A stretch of 25,423 nucleotides of DNA, from contig JBDSYA010000242.1 in the NCBI GenBank assembly GCA_039925865.1, positions 1 to 25,423 on the forward strand, read 5' to 3'. This document shows, piece after piece, positions 9,316 to 16,477 of this stretch (within the stretch, counting starts at the first letter, position 1; every line of letters begins with the position of its first letter). The notes under the pieces are model-generated. The model was not told the origin of the DNA, made no database searches, and worked only from the letters and a program-made list of their open reading frames with translations. The position numbers and the translations under genes are program-made. The stretch comes from JBDSYA01 sp039925865 (lineage in GTDB: Bacteria > Bacteroidota > Ignavibacteria > Tepidaquicellales > Tepidaquicellaceae).

Positions 9316-9390
9316 TCAATTTAATAAAGTGAACAACAAGAACAATAAGAACAAAGATTTCCGAATACTCAAATATTCAACACAAAGAAA

Positions 9391-9825
9391 ATGGATAAAT
9401 TCATGCAGGCAGCAATTGATGAAGCAAGAACTGGATTAAGAGAAGGCGGAATTCCAATCGGTTCTGTTTTAGTAAAAGATGGTACTATTATTGGAAGAGG
9501 GCATAATAAAAGAGTTCAGCTTAAAGACCCGGTGATTCATGCAGAGATAGATTGTCTTATGAATGCAGGCAGGATAGGAACTTATAAAGAAACGATTCTA
9601 TATTCCACACTGATGCCGTGTTATCTTTGCGCCGGAGCCAGTGTACAATTCGGTATAAAAAAAATTATTGTTGGTGAAGATGAGACCTTCAGCGGAGCAA
9701 AGGAATTTATGGAATCTCATGGAATTGAAGTGATCAATCTTGATATTGAAGAGTGCAAAGTTTTAATGAGAGCATTTATTGAAAAAAATCCGGAGCTATG
9801 GTACGAAGATATTGGAGAGCTTTAA
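9391..9825 (+). CDS. Cytosine deaminase, yeast FCY1 type (zinc-dependent)
   Basis: A 144-residue member of the CDA-fold deaminases that resembles yeast cytosine deaminase (Fcy1) along its full length. The zinc site is complete: His50 and catalytic Glu52 in HAE, and Cys77 and Cys80 in PCYLC. Asn39 in GRGHN, and Trp137 and Asp140 in the C-terminal WYEDIGE, correspond to the yeast substrate-contact residues Asn51, Trp152 and Asp155. That C-terminal signature separates this group from tRNA adenosine deaminase (TadA) and guanine deaminase. The predicted reaction is cytosine to uracil plus ammonia, in the cytoplasm, for pyrimidine salvage. It is unrelated to the E. coli CodA amidohydrolase. No cytosine permease lies beside it; the next gene is an organophosphate-type transporter. 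Activity on other small aminated bases is possible. Confidence 0.85.
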   Translation: MDKFMQAAIDEARTGLREGGIPIGSVLVKDGTIIGRGHNKRVQLKDPVIHAEIDCLMNAGRIGTYKETILYSTLMPCYLCAGASVQFGIKKIIVGEDETFSGAKEFMESHGIEVINLDIEECKVLMRAFIEKNPELWYEDIGEL

Positions 9826-9979
9826 TGTAAATGATATCACATTCTTTATAAATCAACATCCAATTTTTATCTTATCCCCGGAGTACAATTCAGCTGACTC
9901 TCCTCAACTTTCTATCTTTTAACTAACCTTTATAAATTTTATGTTTCCAAAATTTTTATTCCCTTCTTTATTTTAGTTA

Positions 9980-11287
9980 ATGATCAAAAGAAGCGCACGT
10001 CCAGAATATTCAAAAGAGTTCAAAAGAAGGCGGGCAATTAACTGGCTTACACTGGGATTCACATATGCTGCAATGTATATGGGCAGGTACAATCTTTCAT
10101 TTGCCAATAAATCACTCTCTGATGAATACGGCTGGGATAAAACCCAGATCGGAGCAATCATTACGGCTGCTCTAACCATCTACGGGCTATCGGCTCTGTT
10201 TAACGGACCTATAGTTGACAGGATCGGAGGAAAAAAAGCTATGCTGATCGGATCTCTCGGAACAGTTGTATTTAATTTCTTTTTTGGATTGGGGGCATAC
10301 TTTGGATTCCTTGGTACAGGTACGCTTCTGCTTACATATTTTGCAAGTGTCTGGTCACTGAATTCTTACTTCCAGTCTTATAGTGCATTATCACTCATTA
10401 AAGTGAATGCAGGTTGGTTTCAGGTTAGTGAAAGAGGCGTCTTCTCTGCAATTTTCGGATCAATGATCCAGAGCGGAAGGGCATTAATATTTATAATTGG
10501 TGGATTTGCCGTGACAGTTCTTCCATGGCAGTGGGTTTTTTTTATTCCTTCGATGATCGTTGCATGCATGTCCCTGTTAACTTACATAAATGTGAAAAAT
10601 ACTCCGGAGGAAGCCGGATTAGGGTATCTTGATACTCATGATGCCACCAGTGGTGATACAGAAAAAATAGATCTGAAGTATGTATTCAAAAAAGTTATTA
10701 CAAATCCTGTTGCAATAACAATAGCAGTGGCTGAGTTCTGCACCGGTTTTGTCAGGCATGGGTTCGAACAATGGTTCCCCCGGTATATGCAGGAATATCA
10801 AAAGCTGGCACTTGACTCTCCGGTATTTCAGAAAGGAGCTTTGGGTGTTGTACTGGCAGGAATAGCAGGCGCATTTTTTGCAGGCTACGCTTCCGACTGG
10901 CTCTTCCAGTCGAGAAGAACTCCGGTTGCATTTATCGGATATGTTTTAATAATTTCATCTCTGTCTATAATCTGGCTGGCAAACGATGTTACTTTTGTTA
11001 TTGTGGCTTTCATAACTAACTCGCTGGGAATTAGTATAGTCCACTCTATGCTTTCCGGAACCGCATCAATGGATTTTGGAGGTCAGCGGGCAGCAGCGAC
11101 AGCGACAGGAATGTTTGACGGTATGCAATATCTTGGCGGAGCCGCTGTGGGAGTCGGAGTCGGATGGCTGCTTGATAATTTTGGCTGGGGAGCCTGGAGT
11201 CCCAGCATGATAGGCTTCGCAATGGTTGGCGCCATACTTATGCTTGTATTGTGGAATGCAAAACCTAAACCAAGGTCAGTACACTGA
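9980..11287 (+). CDS. MFS transporter of the organophosphate:phosphate antiporter type (GlpT/UhpT-like)
   Basis: A 435-residue inner-membrane protein with about twelve hydrophobic segments. The N-terminal half has YMGRYNLSFANKSL followed by GPIVDRIGGKKAM, the MFS loop 2-3 motif. Two arginines that bind substrate phosphate in GlpT have counterparts here: Arg36 in MGRYN and Arg259 in GFVRHGFEQWFPRYMQE. This supports uptake of a phosphorylated organic compound (glycerol 3-phosphate, a hexose phosphate or similar) in exchange for phosphate. The exact substrate is unknown; the neighbours (cytosine deaminase, cysS) do not indicate it, and no glpQ/glpD or uhpABC gene is present. The ATG at 9980 gives a basic N-terminus typical of the family. 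Confidence 0.82.
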   Translation: MIKRSARPEYSKEFKRRRAINWLTLGFTYAAMYMGRYNLSFANKSLSDEYGWDKTQIGAIITAALTIYGLSALFNGPIVDRIGGKKAMLIGSLGTVVFNFFFGLGAYFGFLGTGTLLLTYFASVWSLNSYFQSYSALSLIKVNAGWFQVSERGVFSAIFGSMIQSGRALIFIIGGFAVTVLPWQWVFFIPSMIVACMSLLTYINVKNTPEEAGLGYLDTHDATSGDTEKIDLKYVFKKVITNPVAITIAVAEFCTGFVRHGFEQWFPRYMQEYQKLALDSPVFQKGALGVVLAGIAGAFFAGYASDWLFQSRRTPVAFIGYVLIISSLSIIWLANDVTFVIVAFITNSLGISIVHSMLSGTASMDFGGQRAAATATGMFDGMQYLGGAAVGVGVGWLLDNFGWGAWSPSMIGFAMVGAILMLVLWNAKPKPRSVH

Positions 11288-11300
11288 CATCAATTATTAT

Positions 11301-12704
11301 ATGCTGAAACTTTTTAATACATTGTCGAGGAAGAAGGAAGAATTTATTCCTATAGAATATGATAAAGTGAGAATGTATTCCTGCGGACCTACCGTATATA
11401 ATTATCAGCACATTGGAAATTTAAGAACATTTTTCTTCGAAGATATTTTATACAGAACATTAAAGTATAATGGATTTAATATAAAGTATGTAATGAATAT
11501 AACTGATGTCGGTCATTTGGTATCAGACAGCGATGAAGGTGAGGACAAGATGGAGAAGAGTGCAAAACAGCTGGGCAAAAATGTTTGGGAACTGGCAGAG
11601 TATTATATTTCAATTTTCAAAAAAGATATTGCTTCTATGAATATTCTCCCGCCCAATATTTACACTAAGGCAACCGATTACATAAATGAACAAATCGATT
11701 TTATTCAATGTCTGCAGTCAAAAGATTTTACATATTTAACAAGCGATGGCGTTTATTATGATACTTCTAAGTTTGCTGATTATGGAAAGTTAGCTAAACT
11801 TGACATAGAAGGTTTACAGGAAGGCGCACGTATTGAATTTTCAAATGAAAAAAAGAATATTACGGATTTTGCATTATGGAAATTTTCCTCTAAAGATGAA
11901 CAACGTCAGATGGAATGGGAATCGCCCTGGGGCAAAGGCTTTCCAGGGTGGCATATCGAGTGTTCTGCAATGAGTAAAGCTCTGCTGGGTAATCATTTTG
12001 ATATTCACTGCGGCGGAATTGATCACATTCCGATACATCATACAAATGAGATTGCTCAATCGGAAGCTTGTAATGGTGAAAAATTTGTTAACTACTGGCT
12101 CCATGGTGAATTTCTAAATATGGGAAGCGAAAAAATGTCAAAGTCCTCCGGGAAATTTATTACGCTTCAGACTTTGACTGAGAAAGGATATTTACCGATG
12201 CACTACAGATATTTTTTACTGATGGCCCATTATAAAAAGAAATTGAAGTTTTCTTTTGAAGCAATGGATTCAGCAAAAAATGGTTTTAAAAACCTTGCCG
12301 GAAAGATCTTAAATCTCAAACGGCTGAGAGGAAATTCAGGAATTGAAAAAGCTGATGTTACTGATTTATATATTAATAATTTCAATGAATCTGTAAATGA
12401 TGACCTTAACATGCCTGAAGCTATGGCAGTTTTATGGGATATGCTGAAAGATGATAATCTCTCTTCCGAACAAAAACTTTATACAGCTTATAAATTTGAT
12501 AAAATTTTCGGCTTAGGGCTTGAAAAAATTGAAGAAGAAGATGACTCAGTTATTCCTGAAGAAATTAACATTTTAGTCGAAGAAAGAACCCGGGCAAAAT
12601 TTGAAAAAAACTATAAACTTGCAGATGAAATCAGGGATAATATTAAATTAAAAGGTTTTGAAATACTGGATAGTAAGGAGGGGATAAAGATCAGAAAAAT
12701 TTGA
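11301..12704 (+). CDS. cysS: Cysteinyl-tRNA synthetase
   Basis: A 467-residue class I aminoacyl-tRNA synthetase that charges tRNA-Cys. It has the zinc/cysteine-binding YSCGPTVYNYQHIGN with Cys28 and the HIGN form of the HIGH motif, the GWHIECSAMS and IHHTNEIAQSEA segments supplying the other zinc ligands, and KMSKS at residues 278-282. The C-terminal helical domain ends with a region of the form YKLADEIRDNIKLKGFEILDSKEG. The start is set at the ATG at 11301, because MLKLFNTLSRKKEEF is the usual CysRS N-terminus. A reading frame open further upstream, to 11226, would overlap the end of the transporter gene. Only 13 bases separate it from the transporter stop, so it may be read from the same transcript. 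Confidence 0.95.
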   Translation: MLKLFNTLSRKKEEFIPIEYDKVRMYSCGPTVYNYQHIGNLRTFFFEDILYRTLKYNGFNIKYVMNITDVGHLVSDSDEGEDKMEKSAKQLGKNVWELAEYYISIFKKDIASMNILPPNIYTKATDYINEQIDFIQCLQSKDFTYLTSDGVYYDTSKFADYGKLAKLDIEGLQEGARIEFSNEKKNITDFALWKFSSKDEQRQMEWESPWGKGFPGWHIECSAMSKALLGNHFDIHCGGIDHIPIHHTNEIAQSEACNGEKFVNYWLHGEFLNMGSEKMSKSSGKFITLQTLTEKGYLPMHYRYFLLMAHYKKKLKFSFEAMDSAKNGFKNLAGKILNLKRLRGNSGIEKADVTDLYINNFNESVNDDLNMPEAMAVLWDMLKDDNLSSEQKLYTAYKFDKIFGLGLEKIEEEDDSVIPEEINILVEERTRAKFEKNYKLADEIRDNIKLKGFEILDSKEGIKIRKI

Positions 12705-12713
12705 TCAGAAAAT

Positions 12714-12746
12714 ATTCAGGCACAGTTCATATTACTGCACCTGAAT
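12714..12746. terminator. Probable bidirectional terminator between convergent genes
   Basis: ATTCAGG (12714-12720) pairs with CCTGAAT (12740-12746), and CAGT (12723-12726) pairs with ACTG (12734-12737). A 2x2 internal loop lies between the two helices and a 7-base loop closes the hairpin. It is centred in the gap between cysS (plus) and the convergent minus-strand gene. AT-rich tracts flank both sides, so it could act in either direction. Confidence 0.55.
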
Positions 12747-12758
12747 TTTAGAAATATA

Positions 12759-13250
12759 CTATTGAGCCATTGCCTTATTCCAGATACTATTCGGAACAAG
12801 ATTTTCAATTGTCTCATAAAGTTGATTAATACACGTTTGATATGTCTCATTAACATGTGCCGGTACAGTTATGACTTCAGGCCGTGCATCAAGCATAGGC
12901 GACTGCCATTTTGTAATCGAAAGACCTCTTAACGGACCACCCATCATAATATCACTTGCTATCATATCTTCAGGACTTACTGTGAAAACTTTGCTTTTAT
13001 TAAGCGCAGAGTTTAATTTTTTACGGCCTTTCTTTCCAAATTGGAAACTATACTCATTGGTTTTTGATGCTTTCGTATAAACAAGTTTTCCGTTGCCGTC
13101 AGGACTGATGTCAATTGAATAATTATACTGATACTCCGGCGAAACAGGACCTTTTGAATAGGTGTAAGTAATTGATGACCACTTATTGCTTTGGGCAAAA
13201 GCTGCCGTTACCATTAATAAGCTTATTGCAAGGAAAAATAGTTTTTTCAT
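12759..13250 (-). CDS. Secreted protein of unknown function
   Basis: A 163-residue protein with a clear signal peptide (residues 1-19, MKKLFFLAISLLMVTAAFA, then Q). The mature part alternates hydrophobic and polar residues (TYTYSKGPVSPEYQYNYSIDISPDGNGKLVYTK in several steps), which suggests a small beta-sheet domain. A short helix-prone end follows (TYQTCINQLYETIENL). There is a single cysteine and no T9SS sorting domain, lipobox or transmembrane helix after the signal, so it is predicted to be periplasmic. I do not recognise the family. The gene is alone on the minus strand, convergent with cysS. Its upstream region (13251-13330) holds an inverted repeat that might be regulatory. Confidence 0.7.
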   Translation of the reverse strand: MKKLFFLAISLLMVTAAFAQSNKWSSITYTYSKGPVSPEYQYNYSIDISPDGNGKLVYTKASKTNEYSFQFGKKGRKKLNSALNKSKVFTVSPEDMIASDIMMGGPLRGLSITKWQSPMLDARPEVITVPAHVNETYQTCINQLYETIENLVPNSIWNKAMAQ

Positions 13251-13491
13251 CTTAAGAAATTTTATTTAATTTTAATGTATCAATTTACTAAAACTCAGAT
13301 TAAAAATCATTATTTTTAGTGTGATACAATAATTTTTTTGTGAATAAATTTTTAAATATTTTATTTGGATATTTTTTACAAAGAGTTTTGAAAAATGAAT
13401 TATTATTTGTTAAGATCTTTGATATAAATATTTTCTTTAAAAGGTAAACAGTTAAAGGTTGGTTCATTTGGAAATTTATCTTAATTTATCT
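13251..13491. other. AT-rich intergenic stretch with one long inverted repeat
   Basis: No credible gene is visible. The stretch is dominated by A/T runs. It contains GTATCA-ATTT-ACTAAAA at 13277-13293 and the matching TTTTAGT-G-TGATAC at 13314-13327, an imperfect inverted repeat around a 20-base loop. It begins 26 bases upstream of the start codon of the minus-strand secreted protein. It could be an operator, an RNA hairpin in that gene's leader or a terminator; sequence alone does not decide. The other end of the gap is the GC-rich repeat block. Confidence 0.45.
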
Positions 13492-13829
13492 AATGTGGAA
13501 TTCTATTTAACATTGAATTTTGGATTGTTTTTGTTTTGCGTCGGTTGCGTCGGAGTCCCGAAGAATGCGGAGACTTCAACGCGGGATAAAATTGTTTCGA
13601 AGTCTCGAAGAACGCGGAGACTTCGACGCGGAATTTGAATGTGGTATTCTATTTAACATTGAATTTTGGACTGTTTTTGTTTTGCGTCGGTTGCGTCGGA
13701 GTCCCGAAGAACGCGGAGACTCCGACGCGGAATTTGAAGACGCGAACATCAGCGAGTCTCAGTGCTTTTTCGGAACTCCGACGGAACATTACAAACAAGT
13801 CCCAACTCTTCGAGACTCCGACGCGGGAT
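13492..13829. repeat. GC-rich block of duplicated hairpin-forming repeats
   Basis: Bases 13492-13584 are repeated, with about six substitutions, at 13638-13730 (offset 146). Inside are three near-identical 33-base modules at 13555-13587, 13602-13634 and 13701-13733, starting GTCYCGAAGAAYGCGG and ending ACGCGG plus RAT. A half copy lies at 13814-13829. Perfect inverted repeats occur at 13693-13703 with 13718-13728 (GCGTCGGAGTC / GACTCCGACGC, 14-base loop) and at 13597-13606 with 13617-13626 (10 bp, 10-base loop). The module in the first copy is a decayed version. The GC-rich composition contrasts sharply with the surrounding AT-rich DNA. The 146-base offset is not a multiple of three, which argues against protein coding. 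It looks like a REP- or MITE-like dispersed element; no transposase is adjacent. Confidence 0.8.
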
Positions 13830-13918
13830 TTAAAAAATCTATTTCCATTTTTTTATATCAATCCGATAAAGAATTGAATTAGAAATACATTCCTAATATA
13901 TTGTAAAAAATTAATCAA

Positions 13919-14335
13919 ATGAGCAGGAAAAATATACTTGAAGAAGATGTTTTTGAAGAGGTTAAAATTGAATCGTCTAAAATTAATCAACGGGATCTTA
14001 GTGATATTATCTCTAACGAAAAAAAGATCGGACAGAAATCTTCAAAACTGGATGCGGGTAAATTCAGAAGATTTATAAATCAGATCAGACTTGCAATAGA
14101 TCTTATAAAAGATTTTAAAGCTAAAAAATATACGAGGATTCCCTGGCGGTCAATTACTTTAATAGCCGCCGCAATTTTATATTTTATTAATCCATTGGAT
14201 CTGATCCCTGACATGCTTCCTCTAATAGGTATTACAGATGATGCTTTATTGTTTGTGGCCGTTTTCAAATCGATACAATCTGATCTGGAAAAATATTGTC
14301 AATGGAAAGGTCTTGATATGGAAAAGTATTTTTAA
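13919..14335 (+). CDS. DUF1232 (YkvA-like) small membrane protein
   Basis: A 138-residue protein. The N-terminal about 75 residues are charged and probably flexible. The C-terminal half holds the DUF1232 signature: a hydrophobic stretch LIAAAILYFINPLDLIPDMLPLIG split by the invariant NPLDLIPD, then TDDALLFVAVF. By family knowledge these are small membrane-associated proteins of unknown biochemical function, found in many bacteria next to unrelated genes. The ATG at 13919 follows the repeat block by 89 bases. The next gene begins 28 bases after its stop, so co-transcription with the metallophosphoesterase is possible. Family assignment is good; function unknown. Confidence 0.85.
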   Translation: MSRKNILEEDVFEEVKIESSKINQRDLSDIISNEKKIGQKSSKLDAGKFRRFINQIRLAIDLIKDFKAKKYTRIPWRSITLIAAAILYFINPLDLIPDMLPLIGITDDALLFVAVFKSIQSDLEKYCQWKGLDMEKYF

Positions 14336-14363
14336 AACATCAATTAAAAGCAGAATAAAATAA

Positions 14364-15161
14364 TTGCCTGACCAAATTAAAGTATTATTCATCGGCGATA
14401 TAATCGGCGATCCGGGATTCAATCTTACCAAAACACTTCTCCCGACTTACATTACAAAGTACAAGCTGGACTTTGTCATTGCTAACGGAGAAAACATCAC
14501 TGACGGAAAAGGTATTATAGAGAGGGACGGAAAGCGTTTGCTTGATCTTAATATAAATGTTCTCACCGGCGGAAATCACACCATGGACAAGATACAGGCT
14601 CATAAATATTTAAATGAAACAACGAACGTGCTTCGTCCTCAAAATTATCCAAAGGGAGCTTACGGTCACGGGTTCGGGATATTCCCAATTCCAGATACAA
14701 GTCTGAAGATCGGAGTTATAAATCTTCAGGGGCGGGTTTTTATGAAAAGTATTGACTGTCCATTCCGTTCTTTTGACTGGGTTTATGAAAAAATAAAATA
14801 CGAGACTAATATTGTATTTGTAGATTTTCACGGTGAAGCGACAGCTGAAAAAATTGCTTTTGGATGGTATGTAAACGGAAGAGCATCTGTTGTGGTCGGA
14901 ACGCATACGCACGTACCTACAGCTGACTGCAGAATTCTTCCCGGCGGAACAGCATATATAACAGATGTTGGAATGACAGGACCTTATGATTCTGTAATTG
15001 GTATGAAAAAAGAAGGATCAATAAAAAGATTTATTTATTCGACTCCGCAGAAATATGAGGTCGGGGAAGAAGATTTGAGATTCTCGGCAGTACTTTGTGA
15101 AATAGATGCTCAATCGGGAAAAGCATTGTCAATTAAGAAAATCTTTTATCCTGAATTTTAA
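14364..15161 (+). CDS. YmdB-type metallophosphoesterase
   Basis: A 265-residue enzyme of the TIGR00282/YmdB family, calcineurin-like phosphoesterases with activity on cyclic mononucleotides in characterised members. The dimetal-site residues are visible in order: Asp12 in LFIGDIIGDPG, Glu and Asn in IANGENITDGKG, Asn-His in GGNHTMDK, His in VDFHGEATAEK, and both histidines in GTHTHVPTAD. The C-terminal ITDVGMTGPYDSVIGM is also family-specific. The start is TTG at 14364: an in-frame TAA lies immediately before it, and the resulting IKVLFIGD begins as expected for the family. In Bacillus YmdB affects biofilm and sporulation decisions; its role here is unknown. The cytoplasm is the predicted location, since there is no signal peptide. 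Confidence 0.9.
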   Translation: MPDQIKVLFIGDIIGDPGFNLTKTLLPTYITKYKLDFVIANGENITDGKGIIERDGKRLLDLNINVLTGGNHTMDKIQAHKYLNETTNVLRPQNYPKGAYGHGFGIFPIPDTSLKIGVINLQGRVFMKSIDCPFRSFDWVYEKIKYETNIVFVDFHGEATAEKIAFGWYVNGRASVVVGTHTHVPTADCRILPGGTAYITDVGMTGPYDSVIGMKKEGSIKRFIYSTPQKYEVGEEDLRFSAVLCEIDAQSGKALSIKKIFYPEF

Positions 15162-15204
15162 AAATACGATCCCATTAAATTTTAAATAATTCACATTGAA
15201 GAAA

Positions 15205-15855
15205 ATGAAATCTGTTCCTCTCAATGAGGAAGTCTATAATTATATTATTGATAAATTCGTACCGGAGGATCCACTGCTCGAGGAATTAATCAAAGAAACT
15301 GAAAAACTTGAAATTCCATTAATTCAGATTTCTCCCGAACAGGGCAAGTTCTTTTATCTTGTCTGCAAAATGATAAATGCAAAGGAAGCACTGGAGATCG
15401 GTACGCTTACAGGTTTTAGCGGCATTCATATAGCCAGAGGTCTAGCAGAGGGAGGTATGCTCACAACAGTTGAGCTCATCCAGGAACACGGCGATACGGC
15501 AATAAAATATTTTGAAAAAGCAGGACTAAAAAATAAAACACAGGTTGTTATTTCAAATGCTAAAGACCATATGAAAAAACTTGTTTCAGAGAACCGGAAA
15601 TATGATTTCATTTTTATTGATGCGGATAAGCCGGGCTATCCTCATTATTTTGAGGAAGCGGTAAAGCTCTCACATACAGGGACGGTTATTATTCTGGACA
15701 ATATGATCAAGGACGGCAGAGTAGTTCACGATGCCGGAGAAGATCAGGATCTGAAAGCTATTCAGTTAACTAATGAAATTATTTCAAAACATGACCGAGT
15801 AGAAACGCTGTTGCTGCCCATCGGAGACGGTATAACTTTTTCTGTTGTAAAATAA
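15205..15855 (+). CDS. Class I SAM-dependent O-methyltransferase (catechol-OMT-like)
   Basis: A 216-residue protein of methyltransferase family 3, the divalent-metal-dependent O-methyltransferases. Visible features are an N-terminal helical segment (VPLNEEVYNYIIDKF), a substrate-loop region ISPEQGKFFYLV, the SAM motif ALEIGTLTGFSGIHIARGL (about residues 61-79), and metal-ligand motifs FIFIDADK and ILDNMI. Typical substrates are catechols or other vicinal diols; none can be inferred from the neighbours. The ATG at 15205 is preferred, with MKSVPLNEE as a normal family start. A TTG at 15196 in the same frame would add three residues and cannot be excluded, given other TTG starts here. The gene is separated from both neighbours by modest gaps. 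Confidence 0.88.
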   Translation: MKSVPLNEEVYNYIIDKFVPEDPLLEELIKETEKLEIPLIQISPEQGKFFYLVCKMINAKEALEIGTLTGFSGIHIARGLAEGGMLTTVELIQEHGDTAIKYFEKAGLKNKTQVVISNAKDHMKKLVSENRKYDFIFIDADKPGYPHYFEEAVKLSHTGTVIILDNMIKDGRVVHDAGEDQDLKAIQLTNEIISKHDRVETLLLPIGDGITFSVVK

Positions 15856-15980
15856 TAGCCCCGCAAATTTCATTTACGCTTCCATTCGGAAATTTCTATC
15901 AACGAAGATAAGATTCGTTTAATTATCATTAAATATTAGTTATCTTAAGCAGAGTTTATATGCTGTAGTGGCTGTGGGTG

Positions 15981-15987
15981 AAAGGAG
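15981..15987 (+). promoter_or_regulatory. Shine-Dalgarno-like site deciding the ComEA-like gene's start
   Basis: AAAGGAG four bases before the ATG at 15992. The spacing is a little short. It is notable because most genes here have AT-rich leaders with no such site. Confidence 0.6.
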
Positions 15988-15991
15988 CATT

Positions 15992-16471
15992 ATGAAAGAT
16001 CTAATGAAATACATCACCTTCACAAAGAATGAAACCAAAGTAATAATATTTACTGTCAGTATTCTCTTAGGGGGTTTTGGAGTAAAATATTATAAACATT
16101 TTGCAGTCAATGGATCGTTGAAAGCATTTGATTTTTCTAAAGACGATTCTGTTTTCCTTGACAGGTCTGCCGGTACAGAAAAAAATAAAACTTCATTTAT
16201 TCCCGGCCATACTTCATCCGATGATAGTGCACACAAAAATCAGGCTTATACTAAAGATGATACTTCATATTTCAGGAATGAGATCTTAAATATCAATCTC
16301 GCCACCAAAGAAGAATTAATTGATCTTCCTGGTGTCGGAGAAGCTACAGCTGAAAAGATCATTAAATACCGGGAGCAGAATAAAGGGTTTAAGAAAATTG
16401 ATGAGTTAATGAAGGTTAAGGGTATCGGTAAAAAGAAGTTCGACAATATTAAAAATTTCATAAAAGTATAA
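15992..16471 (+). CDS. ComEA-like membrane-anchored helix-hairpin-helix protein
   Basis: A 159-residue protein with one N-terminal transmembrane segment (about 17-33), a polar linker and a C-terminal tandem helix-hairpin-helix domain (about 99-159) of the ComEA type. The domain has NINLATKEELIDLPGVGEAT, the DNA-binding GVGEATAEKII hairpin, and a second KGIGKKKFDNI hairpin. By family knowledge such proteins bind double-stranded DNA outside the inner membrane during natural transformation. The start is set at the ATG at 15992, because AAAGGAG at 15981-15987 lies four bases upstream, the clearest Shine-Dalgarno-like site in this window. A GTG start at 15968 would place that site inside the gene. 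The stop is followed after 6 bases by the next gene. Confidence 0.85.
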   Translation: MKDLMKYITFTKNETKVIIFTVSILLGGFGVKYYKHFAVNGSLKAFDFSKDDSVFLDRSAGTEKNKTSFIPGHTSSDDSAHKNQAYTKDDTSYFRNEILNINLATKEELIDLPGVGEATAEKIIKYREQNKGFKKIDELMKVKGIGKKKFDNIKNFIKV

Positions 16472-16477
16472 AAGTGA

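Noticed and set aside
11226..11300. Upstream extension of cysS
   Set aside because: It would overlap the end of the transporter gene and adds residues not found in CysRS; the ATG at 11301 fits the family.
13555..13733. Three CRISPR-sized 33-base repeats
   Set aside because: The gaps between them are 14 and 66 bases, the repeats are partly decayed and self-pair with flanking sequence, and there is no cas gene.
13635..13877. Second open frame of 80 codons across the repeat block
   Set aside because: It overlaps the repeat-derived frame in another phase, has biased repeat composition and no start context.
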